Source of the DNA: Neoceratodus forsteri
Lineage: Eukaryota > Chordata > Ceratodontiformes > Ceratodontidae
Length of the DNA: 64,000 bases
NCBI GenBank assembly: GCA_016271365.2
Contig: CM028136.1
Location: forward strand, 469,772,001 to 469,836,000
Direction of reading: 5' to 3'
In this document: positions 43,862 to 55,069 of the stretch, piece after piece
Layout: the number at the start of each line of letters is the position of its first letter
Numbering within the stretch: the first letter of the stretch is position 1
Translations under genes and position numbers: made by a program
Notes under the pieces: generated by a model
Told to the model about the DNA's origin: nothing
Seen by the model: the letters and a program-made list of their open reading frames with translations, nothing else
Databases searched by the model: none

Positions 43862-45898
43862 TTGACTGTGGGTTGGGGCTCAGGAGGGGGTGAGGGTCGG
43901 GGGCCCAAAAAATACATAAAGGTGATTTTAGGACTGTATCTAAGTATCATGGAAGAAATAGTAGGGCAGCACAACAGAGGGAGAGGTGACCAGGGAAGGG
44001 GGATATTTGGCAGGGTGGTGGGGTGCAGTGGCTGTGGAATGGCTATGATCCTAAATTGGGCTTGGAGAATGGGGGGTTGTATGATGTGTAAGCAGCTCAC
44101 TCAGCTGAGAGAGGAAGTGGTGGGGCTAAGGTGGGAGTTAAATGGGGGAAGCTGGGGAAGGGGTTAGAGAGACTGGGACAGTATAAGCCAAGGAAGGAGT
44201 GGGAAGGGCTAAGGGGATTCACTGGAGGATCAGATACACTGTTCTGGAAGTCAAAGGCTTGGGAGGGAGAGGATGGAAGGGGATCCAGAGGGAATAGACC
44301 AGAGGTGGTAACAGACAACAGCAAGTCCAGATTTGGGACAGTAAGGCCTGAGACAGGAGGAAAGGAGTCAGTGGGAACTGACAGCAGGAAGTCTAGAGGC
44401 ACAAAAATGATGCCTGTAGCTAGAGAAAAGGAGTTAGTCAGGAATCAGGAAGAATGGAGGACAGTAGGCTCAGGAAAAGGCAGACAGATGCCCAGTATGA
44501 AAGACAACCCAGGCACAGGTGAAATGGGCCAGAGGGTGGAAGTAACAAATAGTTTTGCCCTCCTAGGTATTCTAGTCGAGGACGTTGGAGAGGAAGGGGT
44601 CCAGCAGGGGTCATCAGAGAAGGGTTGTGCAGAGCGGCTGGGGGACATGGGGAGAAAGATCTCAGGTGCAGTGGAAGGAGGGAGGAGGGAGGAGAGGGCA
44701 GGCACATAGCATGCAGGAGAAGGGGTAGAGGAGGGGACGGGCACATTAGGGGCACACCAAAAGATGGCACTAGGGGAACTGTGGCATAAGAAAAGGGGCA
44801 GGAAGGAAGCACTGGAAGAGCTGGAGTTGAGCTCCTGGGAGGCTGAAAATGAACTGGTGGAAACCCTGCAGGGTAGGAGCTGCAGTAGGAGCCTGGGGCA
44901 TGCACCGGGCAGGGGAAATATGTAGACAGGGCAAGTGGTAAGGAGGAAGACTTCCCCATGTGGGGTACAGTGCTCAAAACCTTCTGCAAAGATGGGCAGG
45001 ACAGGAACAGTTGGAGGGGGAACAAGCACAGTTGGCACAATCTTGCACAGTGATGCAGATGAGGGAAGGCCAGGAGCAGTTAGAGGGGGTCAGGTGAAAT
45101 TGGATCATTCTCAAGCAGTGAAGCAGGAGGGGTCTGCAGGGATGAAGGAAGCCAGGCGGAAGTATAAGGGATGAAGAGGTACAGGAGGGGGGAGTATGAT
45201 GAAAGACTAAAGGGAGAGGGTGAAGAGGTACAAATGCTGGGTGTGGGTAAAAATCAGGATAGGCTAGGTAATGGGGGACAAAAGATGAGCAGGGGCAGAA
45301 ACCAAGTCAGGATGGAACATGAGGAGGAGTCCAAAGGGAGCCAAACCCTGCGACACAAAGCTAGAGTCCAAAAGGACACCCAGAAAGCAGGAGGCAGTAG
45401 AGTGGCACTCTTGGGGGACTCAATAATTAAAGGGCTAAAATGGGGAAGGAAGGGAGCAAAAAACAATGCAGTATGGGTACAGTGCATGCCAGGGATGATG
45501 GTGCTGGAGATGAGGCATCATATTCCTTCCTGGGGTAAGCAGCAGGATGAAAGGACACATCTGGTGTTTCACCTGGGCACAAATGACTTGGAAGGGAACA
45601 GTCTGGTTGAGGTACAGGCAAGGTTCAAGGAACTTGCTAGGTTCTGTAGGAGCCACACTGCTTTTCCTTCCATTTCCTTCTCTGAGGTGTTGCCAGTACC
45701 AAGAGTGAGCACATCCAGAAAGGAGAAGATAAGGGCATTCAACAATTGGCTACAAGGTTGGTGCAGTCAGTTGGGGTTCAGCTGGATAGGTGACTGGGGC
45801 AGGAGGAGGGGCTGTATGCCCAAGACAGGCTGCACCTGAGCTCTTCAGGGGCAGCTGCACTAAAGAGTAAACTGGGGGACTTCATGGCAAGGAAGTTC
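43862..45898 (+). pseudogene. CR1 ORF1 with SGNH-type esterase domain
   Basis: The N-terminal piece (43862-44167) ends in CMMCKQLTQLREEVVGLRWE, a cysteine pair followed by a leucine-heptad helix as in CR1 ORF1 proteins. The middle (44131-44709) is Gly/Lys/Glu-rich and has the EVTNSFALLGILVED block. The C-terminal piece (45171-45839 plus a shifted frame to 45898) is an esterase fold: GSRVALLGDSIIKGL (GDS block with the nucleophile Ser), THLVFHLGTNDL (GxND block) and, after a frameshift, DRLHLSSSG (catalytic Asp-His block). All three catalytic blocks survive, but at least three frameshifts or stops separate the pieces. The role of this esterase in CR1 retrotransposition is not settled. Confidence 0.85.
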
Positions 45899-46034
45899 AA
45901 TTTAAACTAAATAAGGGGGGGTGGCTAAGGACAGGGCCAGCCTTATGTGAGGCAGAGCAGAGAGGCTATCAGCCCCCACGGTCACAACACTCATCAAGGG
46001 AACACTTAGCAGCAGGGAAGTACAGGATGGGGCT

Positions 46035-47822
46035 ACATGTTGGAGGGCTTTGGTTGCAAATGCCAGGAGCCTGGGGAACAAAATGGGAGAACTGGAGGCC
46101 ACTATGATGGAGGAGAACCTAGACAGTGAGTGAGACTTGGTGGAATGAGCACTACTCCTGGGAGGTGGTGATCCCAGGGTATCGGTGGTTTAGGAAAGGT
46201 CGGAAGGGGAAGAGGGGGGAGGGTGGCATTATATATCAGGGAAGGGATTGGGGCCATGGAAGGGCAGGATGAGGAGGGGAAAACAGAGATAATGTGGGTC
46301 ACCCTAGACAGGAGACAGGGAGGAAACCTGTGTGTTGGGGTAGTCTATAGGCCTTCTATGCAGAGGGAGGAAGGAGATAGACACTTTGTAGAATCAGTAG
46401 TGAGGATGGCATGGAAAGGGGAAATTTTGCTAGTTGGGGACTTAAACCTTCCGGACATCAACTGGGAGGCCCAGACAGCAATCTCTGCAAGGAGCAGGGG
46501 CATCTTAGAGGCTCTTCAGGGCATATTCCTGAAACAAAGGGTCAGTGAGCCCACTAGGGGTGTAAACCTGTTGGATGTGGTCCTCACAAATGGGGATAGT
46601 GTGGAGGAGGAGGTGGAGGTGGGAGAGGAACTTGGAACCAGTGACCACAGGGCTGTCAGGTTCAGGGTGAGAGCAGGCAGAGAGAGGGTTAGGACAAGAA
46701 CCAAGGTAATGGACTTCAGAAAGGCTGACTTTCATGGAATAAGGAAGGTAGTTGGGGAAGAAATGTTTAGGATAGGGGATGTGCAGGGGGTGGAGGAATT
46801 ATGGGCAGCCATCAAGAGAGGGATATTTAAAGCAATGAACTCATCTATAAGGAGGGTAAGAAAGAACAGAAGACAGAAAAGACCTCTATGGTTCACTAGA
46901 GAGGTAGTGTTAAGGGTCAAGGAGAAGACTAGAGCATTCAAGAAGTATAGGAGGACACAAAAGTATGAAGACAGGGAAAGCTACAGGGAAAAAAGAAAGG
47001 AAGCTGGGCAAAAGATAAGGAGGGCTAAGGAGGCCACTGAGGAGAGGTTAGTGAAGCAGGCAAGGAGGGGGGACAAAACCTTCTTTAGGTACGTTGGAGA
47101 AAGGAGGAGGGCACAGCATGGGACAGGAAGGGTAAGGGGGGAAAGTGGAACAATACTGGAAGGGGACTTCGAAAAAGCAGAGGCATTAAACAGCTATTTC
47201 GCCTCAATCTTCACAGAGGAAAGGGAGGGTAGGGGACCAGGAAGAGGTGGGGAGAGTGACAGCCACAGGCAGGTGGCTGTGGCAGAATTCACTGCTGAAG
47301 GAATAAGGGAAGAGCTGGGTAGACTTAGGGTAGACAAGGCAATGGGGCCTGATGCAATACACCCAAGGGTTCTCAAGGAGGTGAAGGATGAACTGGCACC
47401 GCATCTCATGAGGCTGTTTAACTTGTCCTTGGTCACAGGGGTAGTGCCAATGGACTGGAAGAGGGCAGAGGTGGCCACACTATATAAGGAGGGGTGGAAG
47501 GACGAGGTCAAAAACTACTGTCCTATTAGTCTTACCTCGGTGGTGGGGAAGATAATGGAAACACTACTTAAGATCAGGTTGATAGAATACTTGGAGATGA
47601 ATGGCATGCAGGATGACAGGCAGCATGGCTTCACCAAGGGAAGGTCCTGTCAGACTAACCTGATAGAGTTTTTCGATGGGGTGACACAGATAGTGGACCA
47701 GGGAGGAGCAGTGGACGTGGCCTATCTGGATTTCAATAAGGTCTTCGACACCGTTCTGCATGGTGGAATGGTACATAAGCTGGACAGACTAGGGGTGGAC
47801 CACAGGATCACCAGGTGGGTCG
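46035..47822 (+). pseudogene. CR1 ORF2, endonuclease and first half of RT
   Basis: The entry block ANARSLGNKMGELEA (about 46055) is followed by stops. From 46223 a single frame runs 533 CR1 codons: ALYIREGIGAMEG, VGVVYRPSMQREEG, EILLVGDLNLPDINWEA (GDLNLP block), LLDVVLTNGDS and GTSDHRAVRFR (SDH block). A basic linker (46850-47060) follows, and then RT blocks FTAEGIREELGRLRVDKAMG, PDAIHPRVLKEV, MDWKRAEVATLYKEG, SLTSVVGKIMETLLK, RQHGFTKGRSC and AVDVAYLDFNKVFDTVLHG. Codon 600 of the open frame lies in the L2, because the frame reads through the junction at 47822. RT resumes at 51203. Confidence 0.9.
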
Positions 47823-47866
47823 GACACCTGGAAATTGAAGTTCAATACATAAAAGTGCTCACTGAT
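47820..47866 (+). repeat. templated filler at the L2 5' junction
   Basis: About 47 bp (CGGACACCTGGAAATTGAAG ... TGCTCACTGATC) identical to 51463-51511 of the same CR1, including the unusual TAA stop in ATACATAAAAG. It lies between the CR1 left flank and the first L2 base. The crossover into it shares the word AGGTGG with the source. Confidence 0.8.
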
Positions 47867-48137
47867 CTAGCTGGAGCTGGAGCTGTGAGAGGGGGGCTAC
47901 TAGCCAATTGGCTCTGTGAGTGGGAGGCACTGGATAAAACGCGGACTCCGCCACCAGCGCGAGCGTTGAGAGTGGCGAGCGCCACCGAGCCGAAATTTGT
48001 CTGTTCTAATGAGGGACGGGTGTGAGGTGGGAATTTTGTTTTAATAGCTCTGTAAGTCTACCAGTTTTATTATAAAATAGAGTTTTATGTTATTGCCTGC
48101 ATGATTTGTATGTGCCATTTGGTTTATTTAGTTAGAC

Positions 48138-49110
48138 ATGTGTAGGTTTTCTGACAGACGGCTCTTGGAGCCTAGAACTGTTTATGGGAACTCACAGTTG
48201 CATGCGCTGCATCCTTTTATCCCCTTCCCTGTATCTGATATTATTATCAGACGTTGTAGGGAAGTGGGGATTGTTGGGGATTGCTTTGCGCATGCGCTGT
48301 GTGATGACCAGGAGCAGGTTGTTCAGATGATCGAGGTGGTTAAGTCCAGGAGACATCCTGGAATAAATAGAGCACCTAGAAGAAGCCAGACGTGGTTGGT
48401 GCCTATTTCCAGGGGGACCACCAGGCCATGTGGCCAGGTGACCTTTAGGGCTGTATCACCCTTAATATCTCTGACGGCAGTGCTATGCAATGCCAGGTCG
48501 ATCAGAAACAAGACGGCTATTATTGCCGCTCTGGTTTCATCGGTCGACCTGGCGTGCATTACAGAAGACCTATCGCTCTGGACCGGATGGGGGGTTCCTG
48601 CAGAATTCGGTCATTTTTTGTTAGCCGGTAACATTGAATTCCCAAGATGTATTTTCTTGGGGACTTCAATGTTTGGGCCGAGATAGAGGACAAAGGTGCA
48701 CCGACGAGTTACTGCAGAGTATGTCCCTTTTGGGGCTGGTGCAGTCTGTTGGCGTGCCTACTCACCAGGATGGCCACACATTGGACCTGGTGTTCTCACT
48801 GGGACTTGAGATCGAAAATCTCGACGTTGGTCGAGTGGCTTGATCTGATCATTGCACGGTGAGGTTCATGTTTAGTGCTCCCGTTGTGAATTCTTCCCCT
48901 CCTGAGATATTTTGCTGCCGCCCGTTAAAAGATCTTACCCCTGAGGGTTATTTGGCGGCAGTTGATTTATCAAGGGTGTGCGATGCATGCGTCGGAGCAG
49001 TTGACGAAGGGGTAGATGCCTATAATGAGGTACTATCTGGCGCCATTGACTCCCTCGCACCTGTCTGTGTACGACCCAGAACTTCTTACCTGAGGTCACC
49101 TTGGTATGAT
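48138..49110 (+). pseudogene. L2 ORF2 leader and endonuclease
   Basis: 48138-48686 begins with a leader of unknown function (SDRRLLEPRTVYGNSQ). It then enters the endonuclease with LTAVLCNARSIRNKTAIIAALV and DLACITEDLSLW (the ETW block, here EDLW with Asp for Thr). After a frameshift, 48640-48843 has MYFLGDFNVWAEIEDKG (GDFN block) and THQDGHTLDLVFSLG. Then a gap leads to SAPVVNSSPPEIF and RPLKDLTPEGYL. The SDH block at about 48848 is decayed to LIIAR. Confidence 0.8.
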
Positions 49111-50270
49111 AGCCATCGCAGGGGAAATGAAGAGGCTGGGTCGGAGATTAGAGCGTCGCTGGAGGAAATCCCGTCTGGGGGCTGACAAACTGGTCCTGTG
49201 TGCGCATTATTGCGCATATCAGGAGGCAATCAACCGAAAGAAGACAATATTTTTGTCTCGGGAGATTGCTGCTGGGAGAAGCCGACCAGCCTCACTCTTC
49301 CGGACTGTTGATAGACTTCTCCATCCACTCTGTCTTCAGCCCGGAAGAGTTTCCTCAAATGAGGATTGTGAGGAATTTGCTCAGTTTTTCTCGGACAGGG
49401 TGTCTGCGATCCGGCGGGAGGTTTCCTCAGCCAGTAATATCATTGCTGTCAGTGGTCGCCAGTCATGTTCTGAGAGCACTCTCTCTGGGTGGGGGGAGTT
49501 TAGGCCAGTGGAGGTTCGTGAGGTCACTGAGATAGGGGCCAACTTGAGGTATACCTTTTGTGAACTGGATCCCGTGCCAACGCACTTCCTGATGAGGTGC
49601 ATTGACACTGTTGGCCCGGTGTTTGCCCTGATTGTCCGGTGCTCCCTGAGTCAGGGTGTCTTTCCGGATGCCTTGAAGGAGGCTCTGGTGAGACCCCTTT
49701 TAAAGAAAGCTTCTCTGGACCCGGAGATTAGGGCAAATTACAGTCCTATCTCCAATCTTCCATTTCTGGGAAAGAGTGTTGAGAAGGTGGTATCACTTCA
49801 GTTGGGGGAACATCTCAGGACCCACGAGTTGTATGATCCCTTCCAGAAAGCTTATCGGGCCAGACATAGCACTAAAACTGCATTAGTTCGGGTGCAAAAT
49901 GACCTCCTCAGGGCTACAGATCGGGGGGACAAGACAATTCTTGTTCTCCTCGATCTCTCTTCAGCATTTGATACTGTGGACCATAGTGTATTGCTTTTCC
50001 GCCTGATGGAGTTATGCAGACTCACCGGTGTTGTCATCAAATGGTTTGAGTCATTTCTTACTAACAGGAGGCAGCGGATTGTGATGGGTAATTTCTCATC
50101 TGCACCCTACCTCCTTCTGTGTGGAGTCCCTCAGGGTTTGGTATTGGCTCCTATGTTGTTCGCAGTGTACATGCTGCCCCCGGGGGAGATCATTAGGAGG
50201 TATGGTTTGAGTTTTCATTACTATACCTTTCCTTTGCCCCAGGAACATCAAATGCAGTGGATGTGTTAAA
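49106..50270 (+). pseudogene. L2 ORF2, reverse transcriptase
   Basis: Open for 387 codons. Blocks in order: ASLFRTVDRLLHPLC, EEFAQFFSDRVSAIRRE, ELDPVPTHFLMRC, PDALKEALVRPLLKKASLDP, NYSPISNLPFLGKSVEKVV, YRARHSTKTALVRVQNDLL, KTILVLLDLSSAFDTVDHS (catalytic Asp), KWFESFLTNRRQRIV, LLCGVPQGLVLAPMLFAVYM and GLSFHYYTF. The catalytic YADD is missing: about a dozen bases are lost where FHCYADDTQ should follow. Nuclear L2 proteins carry RT and endonuclease on one polypeptide. Confidence 0.9.
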
Positions 50271-51082
50271 TATCTGTCTGGCTGAGATAAATGGCTGGAT
50301 GTCTATGTATCTATGTATCTATGTATGTCTTCCAGCTGGCTGCGACTGAACCCTAACAAGACTGAGGTATTAGTAGTGGAGTCGAACAGAGTTCGTGATG
50401 GGATGGCCTCTGACTCTGTGACTGGCATTGTGCTAGGAGCTGTGTCATTGATGGCCTCCCCATGGGTGCGTAATCTTGGTGTGATCTTTGACAGGAATTT
50501 GTCCATGGAGGCTCAATATCCTCTGTGGTTCGTTCCTGTTTTTTTCATCTGAGAAATATCGCCAGGATTAAGCCCCTTGTTCCGGCTCTGGACCTCCCTA
50601 CTTTGGTACATGCCTTAGTCACTTCTATGCTTGACTACTGTTTTGCCCTCTATCTCGGGGTCTCTGGAACTTCTCTTCACAGACTGCAGCTAGTGCAAAA
50701 TGCTGCTGCCCAGTTTTTTACTGGACAAAGTAAGTTCAGTCATATTACTCCGGTATTGCGTGAATTGCACTGGCTGCCTGTCAGGTGGAGAGTATTGTTC
50801 AAGGTGGGTTTTCTCACCTATAAGACCCTACATGGACAGGGCCCTGGTTACCTTTCTGATCTCCTGGTACCATCCACCTCTACCCATGATCTCCGCTCCT
50901 CTAATAGTGGCCTCCTCAAAGTCCCGAGAGCGAGATTGAAATCAGCTGGGGATCGATCGTTTGGAGTTGCTGCTCCAGTTCTCTGGAACTCGCTGCCATT
51001 GGAAGTGAGAGAGGCCCCTACTATAGAGGCTTTCAAGAGCCGTCTGAAGACCTTTTTATTTATGCAGGCTTTTGGAAATTGA
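50271..51082 (+). pseudogene. L2 ORF2, RT C-terminal part
   Basis: After the deletion, the frame reads VLNICLAEINGWM, WLRLNPNKTEVLVVES, VRNLGVIFDRNLSMEAQ, then (50525-51082, another frame, 186 codons) FFHLRNIARIKPLV, DLPTLVHALVTSMLDYCFALY, LQLVQNAAAQFFTGQSKFSH, LRELHWLPVRWRVLFKV and VAAPVLWNSLPLEVREAP. It ends at AFGN-stop. This matches the canonical L2 C-terminus nearly to the end. Confidence 0.9.
50296..50330. repeat. CTATGTAT repeat expansion inside L2 RT
   Basis: ATGTCTATGTATCTATGTATCTATGTATGT interrupts the block NGWMS ... SWLRLNPNKTEVL, adding about 30 bp. The same word closes the CR1 3' end at 55015-55040. Confidence 0.7.
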
Positions 51083-51202
51083 ATTTTATGTATGTTATTT
51101 TAAGGAATGTATACGGTATGACACACTGTATAGTTTTGTGCGGCGCCCAAAGCCTTTGGGATTGGGCATCTTTTTAAATAAAATTGACATTGACATTGAC
51201 AT

Positions 51203-51933
51203 TGGAAAACTAGTTGAAGGGAAGGAGTCAGACGGTGGTGGTAAATGGGACACATTCCAGGGAATGGGCGGTGACCAGTCGGGTGCCACAGGGGTCAGTG
51301 CTAGGACCAATACTCTTTAACATCTATGTTAGTGAACTAACAGAGAGTCTGGAGGGACGCGTGTGCCTGTTCGCAGATGATACAAAAGTCTGCAAAAGGG
51401 TGGATTCACCTAGTCGGGTGCAAGCCATGAGGCGGGACCTGGAGAGGCTAGAGAGGTGGTCGGACACCTGGAAATTGAAGTTCAATACATAAAAGTGCTC
51501 ACTGATCCATCTGGGGAGGAAGAATAGGAGAGAAACTTACTCCCTTGGGGGGTTGGTGATTAAGGAGAAGGAAACAGAAAGGGACCTGGGGATTATGGTA
51601 TCGCATGACCTCAAGGTGGACAGCCAGTGTAGCAGGGCAGTGGGAAAAGTAAATGGAATGTTGGCCTGCATTGTGAGGGATTTTAATAGCAGGAAGAGGG
51701 CGGTGCTAATGCCATTATGCAGAACCATGGTTAGGCCACATCTGGAGTATGGGGTGCAGTTCTGGAGGCCTCACCTATGAAAAGCTGTTGAGCTGATGGA
51801 GAGGGTGCAGAGAAGGGCAACCAAAATGGTACGAGGGATGCAGGATGTACCCTATGAGAGAAGACTAAGAGGGCTGAATTTGTACTCTCTGGAGACTAGG
51901 AGGAAGGGGGGACATGATTGAGACCTTTAATTA
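51203..51933 (+). pseudogene. CR1 ORF2, second half of RT
   Basis: Resumes the RT cut at 47822: [54 protein letters not shown] (catalytic FADD), RWSDTWKLKFNT-stop, KEKETERDLGIMVSHDLKVD and MVRPHLEYGVQFWRPHL. Then, frameshifted, KMVRGMQDVPYERRLRGLNLYS. It ends in MIETFNYL at about 51933, where the LTR-like repeat begins. The CR1 3' UTR is therefore missing. Confidence 0.88.
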
Positions 51934-52827
51934 TCTTGAGGACCAATCCTTCTTAAATCTGTTGCAACAGTTCTTCTGTTTCTTAGCCTAATCTATCCTT
52001 TACAATTTCTAGTCCATAAGGTTTGCCACCTATGGGCCCCCTTCCCCTTTCTTGACTATGCAATAGTGTCCTCTTTAATTTTCCTTTTCCCTCTCAGGTC
52101 CTTGTATAGGGAGGTTATTGTGGTGACCTCCAAGCTTATGTAAAACAACAGGCTGTGTTTCTCATTGTTGGATTTAGTATGTAATAGCACTATGTCATAA
52201 AATTTCTTGATGTATATACCTTATGTTTATGAAACCTGTGAATGTTGAAAGTACCATGGCACTAGGTGTTTTTGATAAAGGTAAAAAGTACTAGGTGGCA
52301 GTATTATAGAAATTAAAAGTTGGTTGTGTTGTTGAATGCATGTAAATTGGTACCATACATTCCTGCTGTAAACTGAGTCAATCTGAAATGTCATAGCGAT
52401 TTGCATATATCCCATAATGCTTTGCACTATAGAAGTATGTGTGATGTTGTGTTTCTTTGAAACTTGACTTATTGTCAATGCCCTTTGGGCAACCCTTGTT
52501 TCAGTGCTTCTACGCTGAGGTTCTTTGTCTGTAGCTTGATTTTTTTGTTTTCTTTTTGAGCCCCTATCAACAAGCATACAAGGCAACCATAGGGATGAAG
52601 AGTTTCCACTGAAAAGTTTAGATCAGTAGAGCAGCGAATCAGTAGGTACTGACAAGTGCAGAGGAAGGACATACATAGTCTGTTGCTTCAAACTGATGTA
52701 TTGAAGAAGGAATATACCACCAAGGAAGGTTATCTCCTGTATTTTGAATAAACATCACACAGAAATTGTGTGTTGAATCTGAAGTTCAGTGTCTGGTCCA
52801 CCTGTTATCCCACAACCCCTCCATAGA
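51934..52827 (+). repeat. LTR-like repeat, 5' copy
   Basis: 51934-52219 matches 58481-58766 closely over 286 bp (AAATCTGTTGCAACAGTTC, TTTCTTGACTATGC, TTGTGGTGACCTCCAAGC). The rest, to about 52815-52827, ends with AATAAACATCACACAG and is followed by a PBS-like site, so it reads as the U3-R-U5 of an LTR. It lacks the first ~23 bp present in the 3' copy. Confidence 0.7.
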
Positions 52828-52828
52828 C

Positions 52829-52846
52829 TTGGTGTCAGCAGTGGAA
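52829..52846 (+). other. primer-binding-site-like motif
   Basis: TTGGTGTCAGCAGTGGAA. The TTGGTGTCAGAAGTGG form is common just after the 5' LTR of vertebrate LTR retroelements. The priming tRNA cannot be named from this. Confidence 0.55.
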
Positions 52847-54089
52847 TAACTTGCTGGAAATGTCTGGACTGTCCTAAGAGGGATGTTTTTCAGTGGCTAT
52901 CGCCTAGATATCCCAGGTGGACTGATGCACCAGGAGTTGCCAGAGGAGAACCTGGAGAAGAAAGTCCATGGAGTTCTGACCAGAACCATGGCTGGCAGAC
53001 AGAGAGAAGCTGCTGCCTGGACTGGACCTGGGAGCTTGGAGGAAGGCCAAGCCTGAAGACAATGAAGATGCAAGGGGATGAGGAACTACTGTGGGGTTGA
53101 GGCAGACTGACTACGCAGAGAGGTGGAACACCAGTGTCAGGTGCTCGGGAGGTCTCTGCCAGGGAGTTTGAATAAAGAATTGAAGGAGGATTATTTGTGG
53201 GCTCAGCTGGAAGAGGACCCACTGACTGAGCAGGATATTCCTTTGTTGTCTGAGTTCCCAGGATGTTACCTGTTGGAGGTTGGAGATGTAAGTATGGAAC
53301 TTGAATGTAAGATCCCAGGTACAACTGTGCCTAGTGATATTGTGCTGGGGTTGAAGACTAAGCAAGCAAGAATAAGCCAATGAGGCTGAAGGGACTTTTT
53401 CCTTGCATTGATACAGCTAAATCTATTAACAATACTGTCTGGGGTATACTGCAGGCTAAAGATGCTAATATTGCCAAAATGTTACAATATGTTAAGATCA
53501 AGGAGGTGGGGCATGAATGTTTTTATTTTTTGATGGAAAACCTACAAAGGAGGAGGTGGGTGGAAATGGATTGGAACCTGTGTTGAGGTAACACCTAGAG
53601 TGTCTACCCTCAGGTGTTTGCATCAGTAGTGTAGCTACATCCTCCCCCCCCCCCAAGTCTGGACTGCTGGACACTTTTTTATCTCCTTTTTCTTCTCCTC
53701 ACTTATCATGCAAAAACTCCTGTTGTGCAACAGTACCCTAATTCTATACTTTTTATTCTGTTTCACTACCCTAGGAAGGCCATCTAGTGTAGTACTTTTC
53801 TATCTGTTGTATTTCCCTGCCATTTCTTTGAACTTTGCTTATTCACTTTTCCATCCATGGAGTCCTCCCATATAGAAATATGTGAAAACACCTTGAAAGG
53901 TGTATAAAGAACAGATTCAGTTGTAAGTGATAAAGAGTAAATGATTCCTATGGGGTATTAACTAAATAAAAAGAATGTTAAGGGAGTCCCCTAAGAAAGG
54001 TGGGGCTAACAAGCATCATAGGCATAGAAATCCTGCAGTTATGTGAAAATCCTTAAGGGTGTCTTCCTTAATAGACTACGTAGGACTAC

Positions 54090-55040
54090 ACAGGGATAAT
54101 GTGCCCTGTATTATGCAATTCATTAGTACAAACATTATCTGAAGTTACTATCATTATACATGTACATGACATGAGAAGGGACCTGCAGAAACTTGAAGAA
54201 TGGTCAGGGGTTTGGCAGTTGAAATTCAATGCAAGGAAGTGCAAGATAATGCATATGGGGCACAAAAACCCTAGCACAATATATCAGTTGGGGGGTGAGG
54301 ATATAGCATGCACCAAGCAGGAAAGGGATCTTGGGGTTATCATCTCTGATGACCTCAAGGTAGGTAAACAGTGTGACAAGGCAGCAGGTAAAGCAAATAG
54401 GATGCTGGGATGTATAGGCAGGGGCATCATCAGCAGAAAAAGGGAGGTCCTAATTCCACTATACAAGACACTAGTGAGGCCCCACCTGGAGTACAGTGTA
54501 CAGTTCTGGAGACCATACCTACGTAAGGACATAGACAGGGTAGAGAAGGTTCAGAGGAGGGCAACAAAGATGGTGCATGGATTGCATCACAAGTCCTATG
54601 AAGACAGGTTGAAGGAACTGAACATGTACTCCCTGGAGGAGAGGAGGAAGAGAAGGGATATGATAGAGACATACAAGTATCTTACAGGGAGGAACAGGGT
54701 GCAAGAATACACTATTTTTAAGTGAAAAATATGTTCCAGGACTAGAAGGCATGGGTTGAAGTTGGAGGGAGGACGATTCAGAGGAAACATGAGTAAGAAT
54801 TTCTTCACAGAATGGGTGGTGGACAAGTGGAACACCCTGTCAGAGGAAGTGGTGGGGGCTGAAACAATCACGGGATTTAAGAATGCATGGGATAGACATA
54901 AAGGAATTCTGGAGGTCAGGGGTAAGGGACAACAGACTTCTAGGAAAACATAAACTGAACATACAAGCTCAAATGGGCAGACTGGGTGGGCCATAGGCCC
55001 TTATCTGCCGACACTGTCTATGTATCTATGTATCTATGTA
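54090..55040 (+). mobile_element. CR1 LINE 3' end with UTR
   Basis: A 5'-truncated copy. The RT C-terminus is open for 208 codons (54099-54725), starting with non-CR1 codons and then MRRDLQKLEEWSGVWQLKFN, KQERDLGVIISDDLKVGKQC, LVRPHLEYSVQFWRPYLRKD and NMYSLEERRKRRDMIET. A frameshift follows, then GGRFRGNMSKNFFTEWVVDKW and FKNAWDRHKGILE. The UTR ends GGGCAGACTGGGTGGGCC, TTATCTGCCGAC and a (CTATGTAT)n tail at 55015-55042. This is the best preserved CR1 3' end in the window. Confidence 0.9.
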
Positions 55041-55069
55041 CATGGATAGGTATAGACTATATATATATA

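Larger units (their letters stand above)
47867..51202 (+). mobile_element. L2 LINE, near full length, inserted in CR1
   Basis: A GC- and CpG-rich leader (47867-48020, with GCGCGAGCGTTGAGAG) is followed by coding sequence from 48138 and ends with AAATAAAATTGACATTGACATTGACATTGG (51176-51205), a (TTGACA)n tail typical of L2 3' ends. Both CR1 flanks are consecutive in the RT frame. The high CpG content suggests less decay, so a younger insertion than its surroundings. Frameshifts and an RT deletion show it is nevertheless defective. Confidence 0.85.

Noticed and set aside
44438..45040. 197-200-codon ORFs on the minus strand
   Set aside because: They are antisense to the CR1 ORF1 and rich in Ser/Pro/Leu because the sense strand is purine-rich. 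No domain.
45171..45839. Host lipase/esterase gene
   Set aside because: SGNH blocks belong to CR1 ORF1, which lies directly upstream of a CR1 ORF2 in the same orientation.
53123..53586. Gag protein of the LTR element
   Set aside because: Two short frames after the PBS-like site, but no matrix, capsid or zinc-knuckle signature; left as unassigned.
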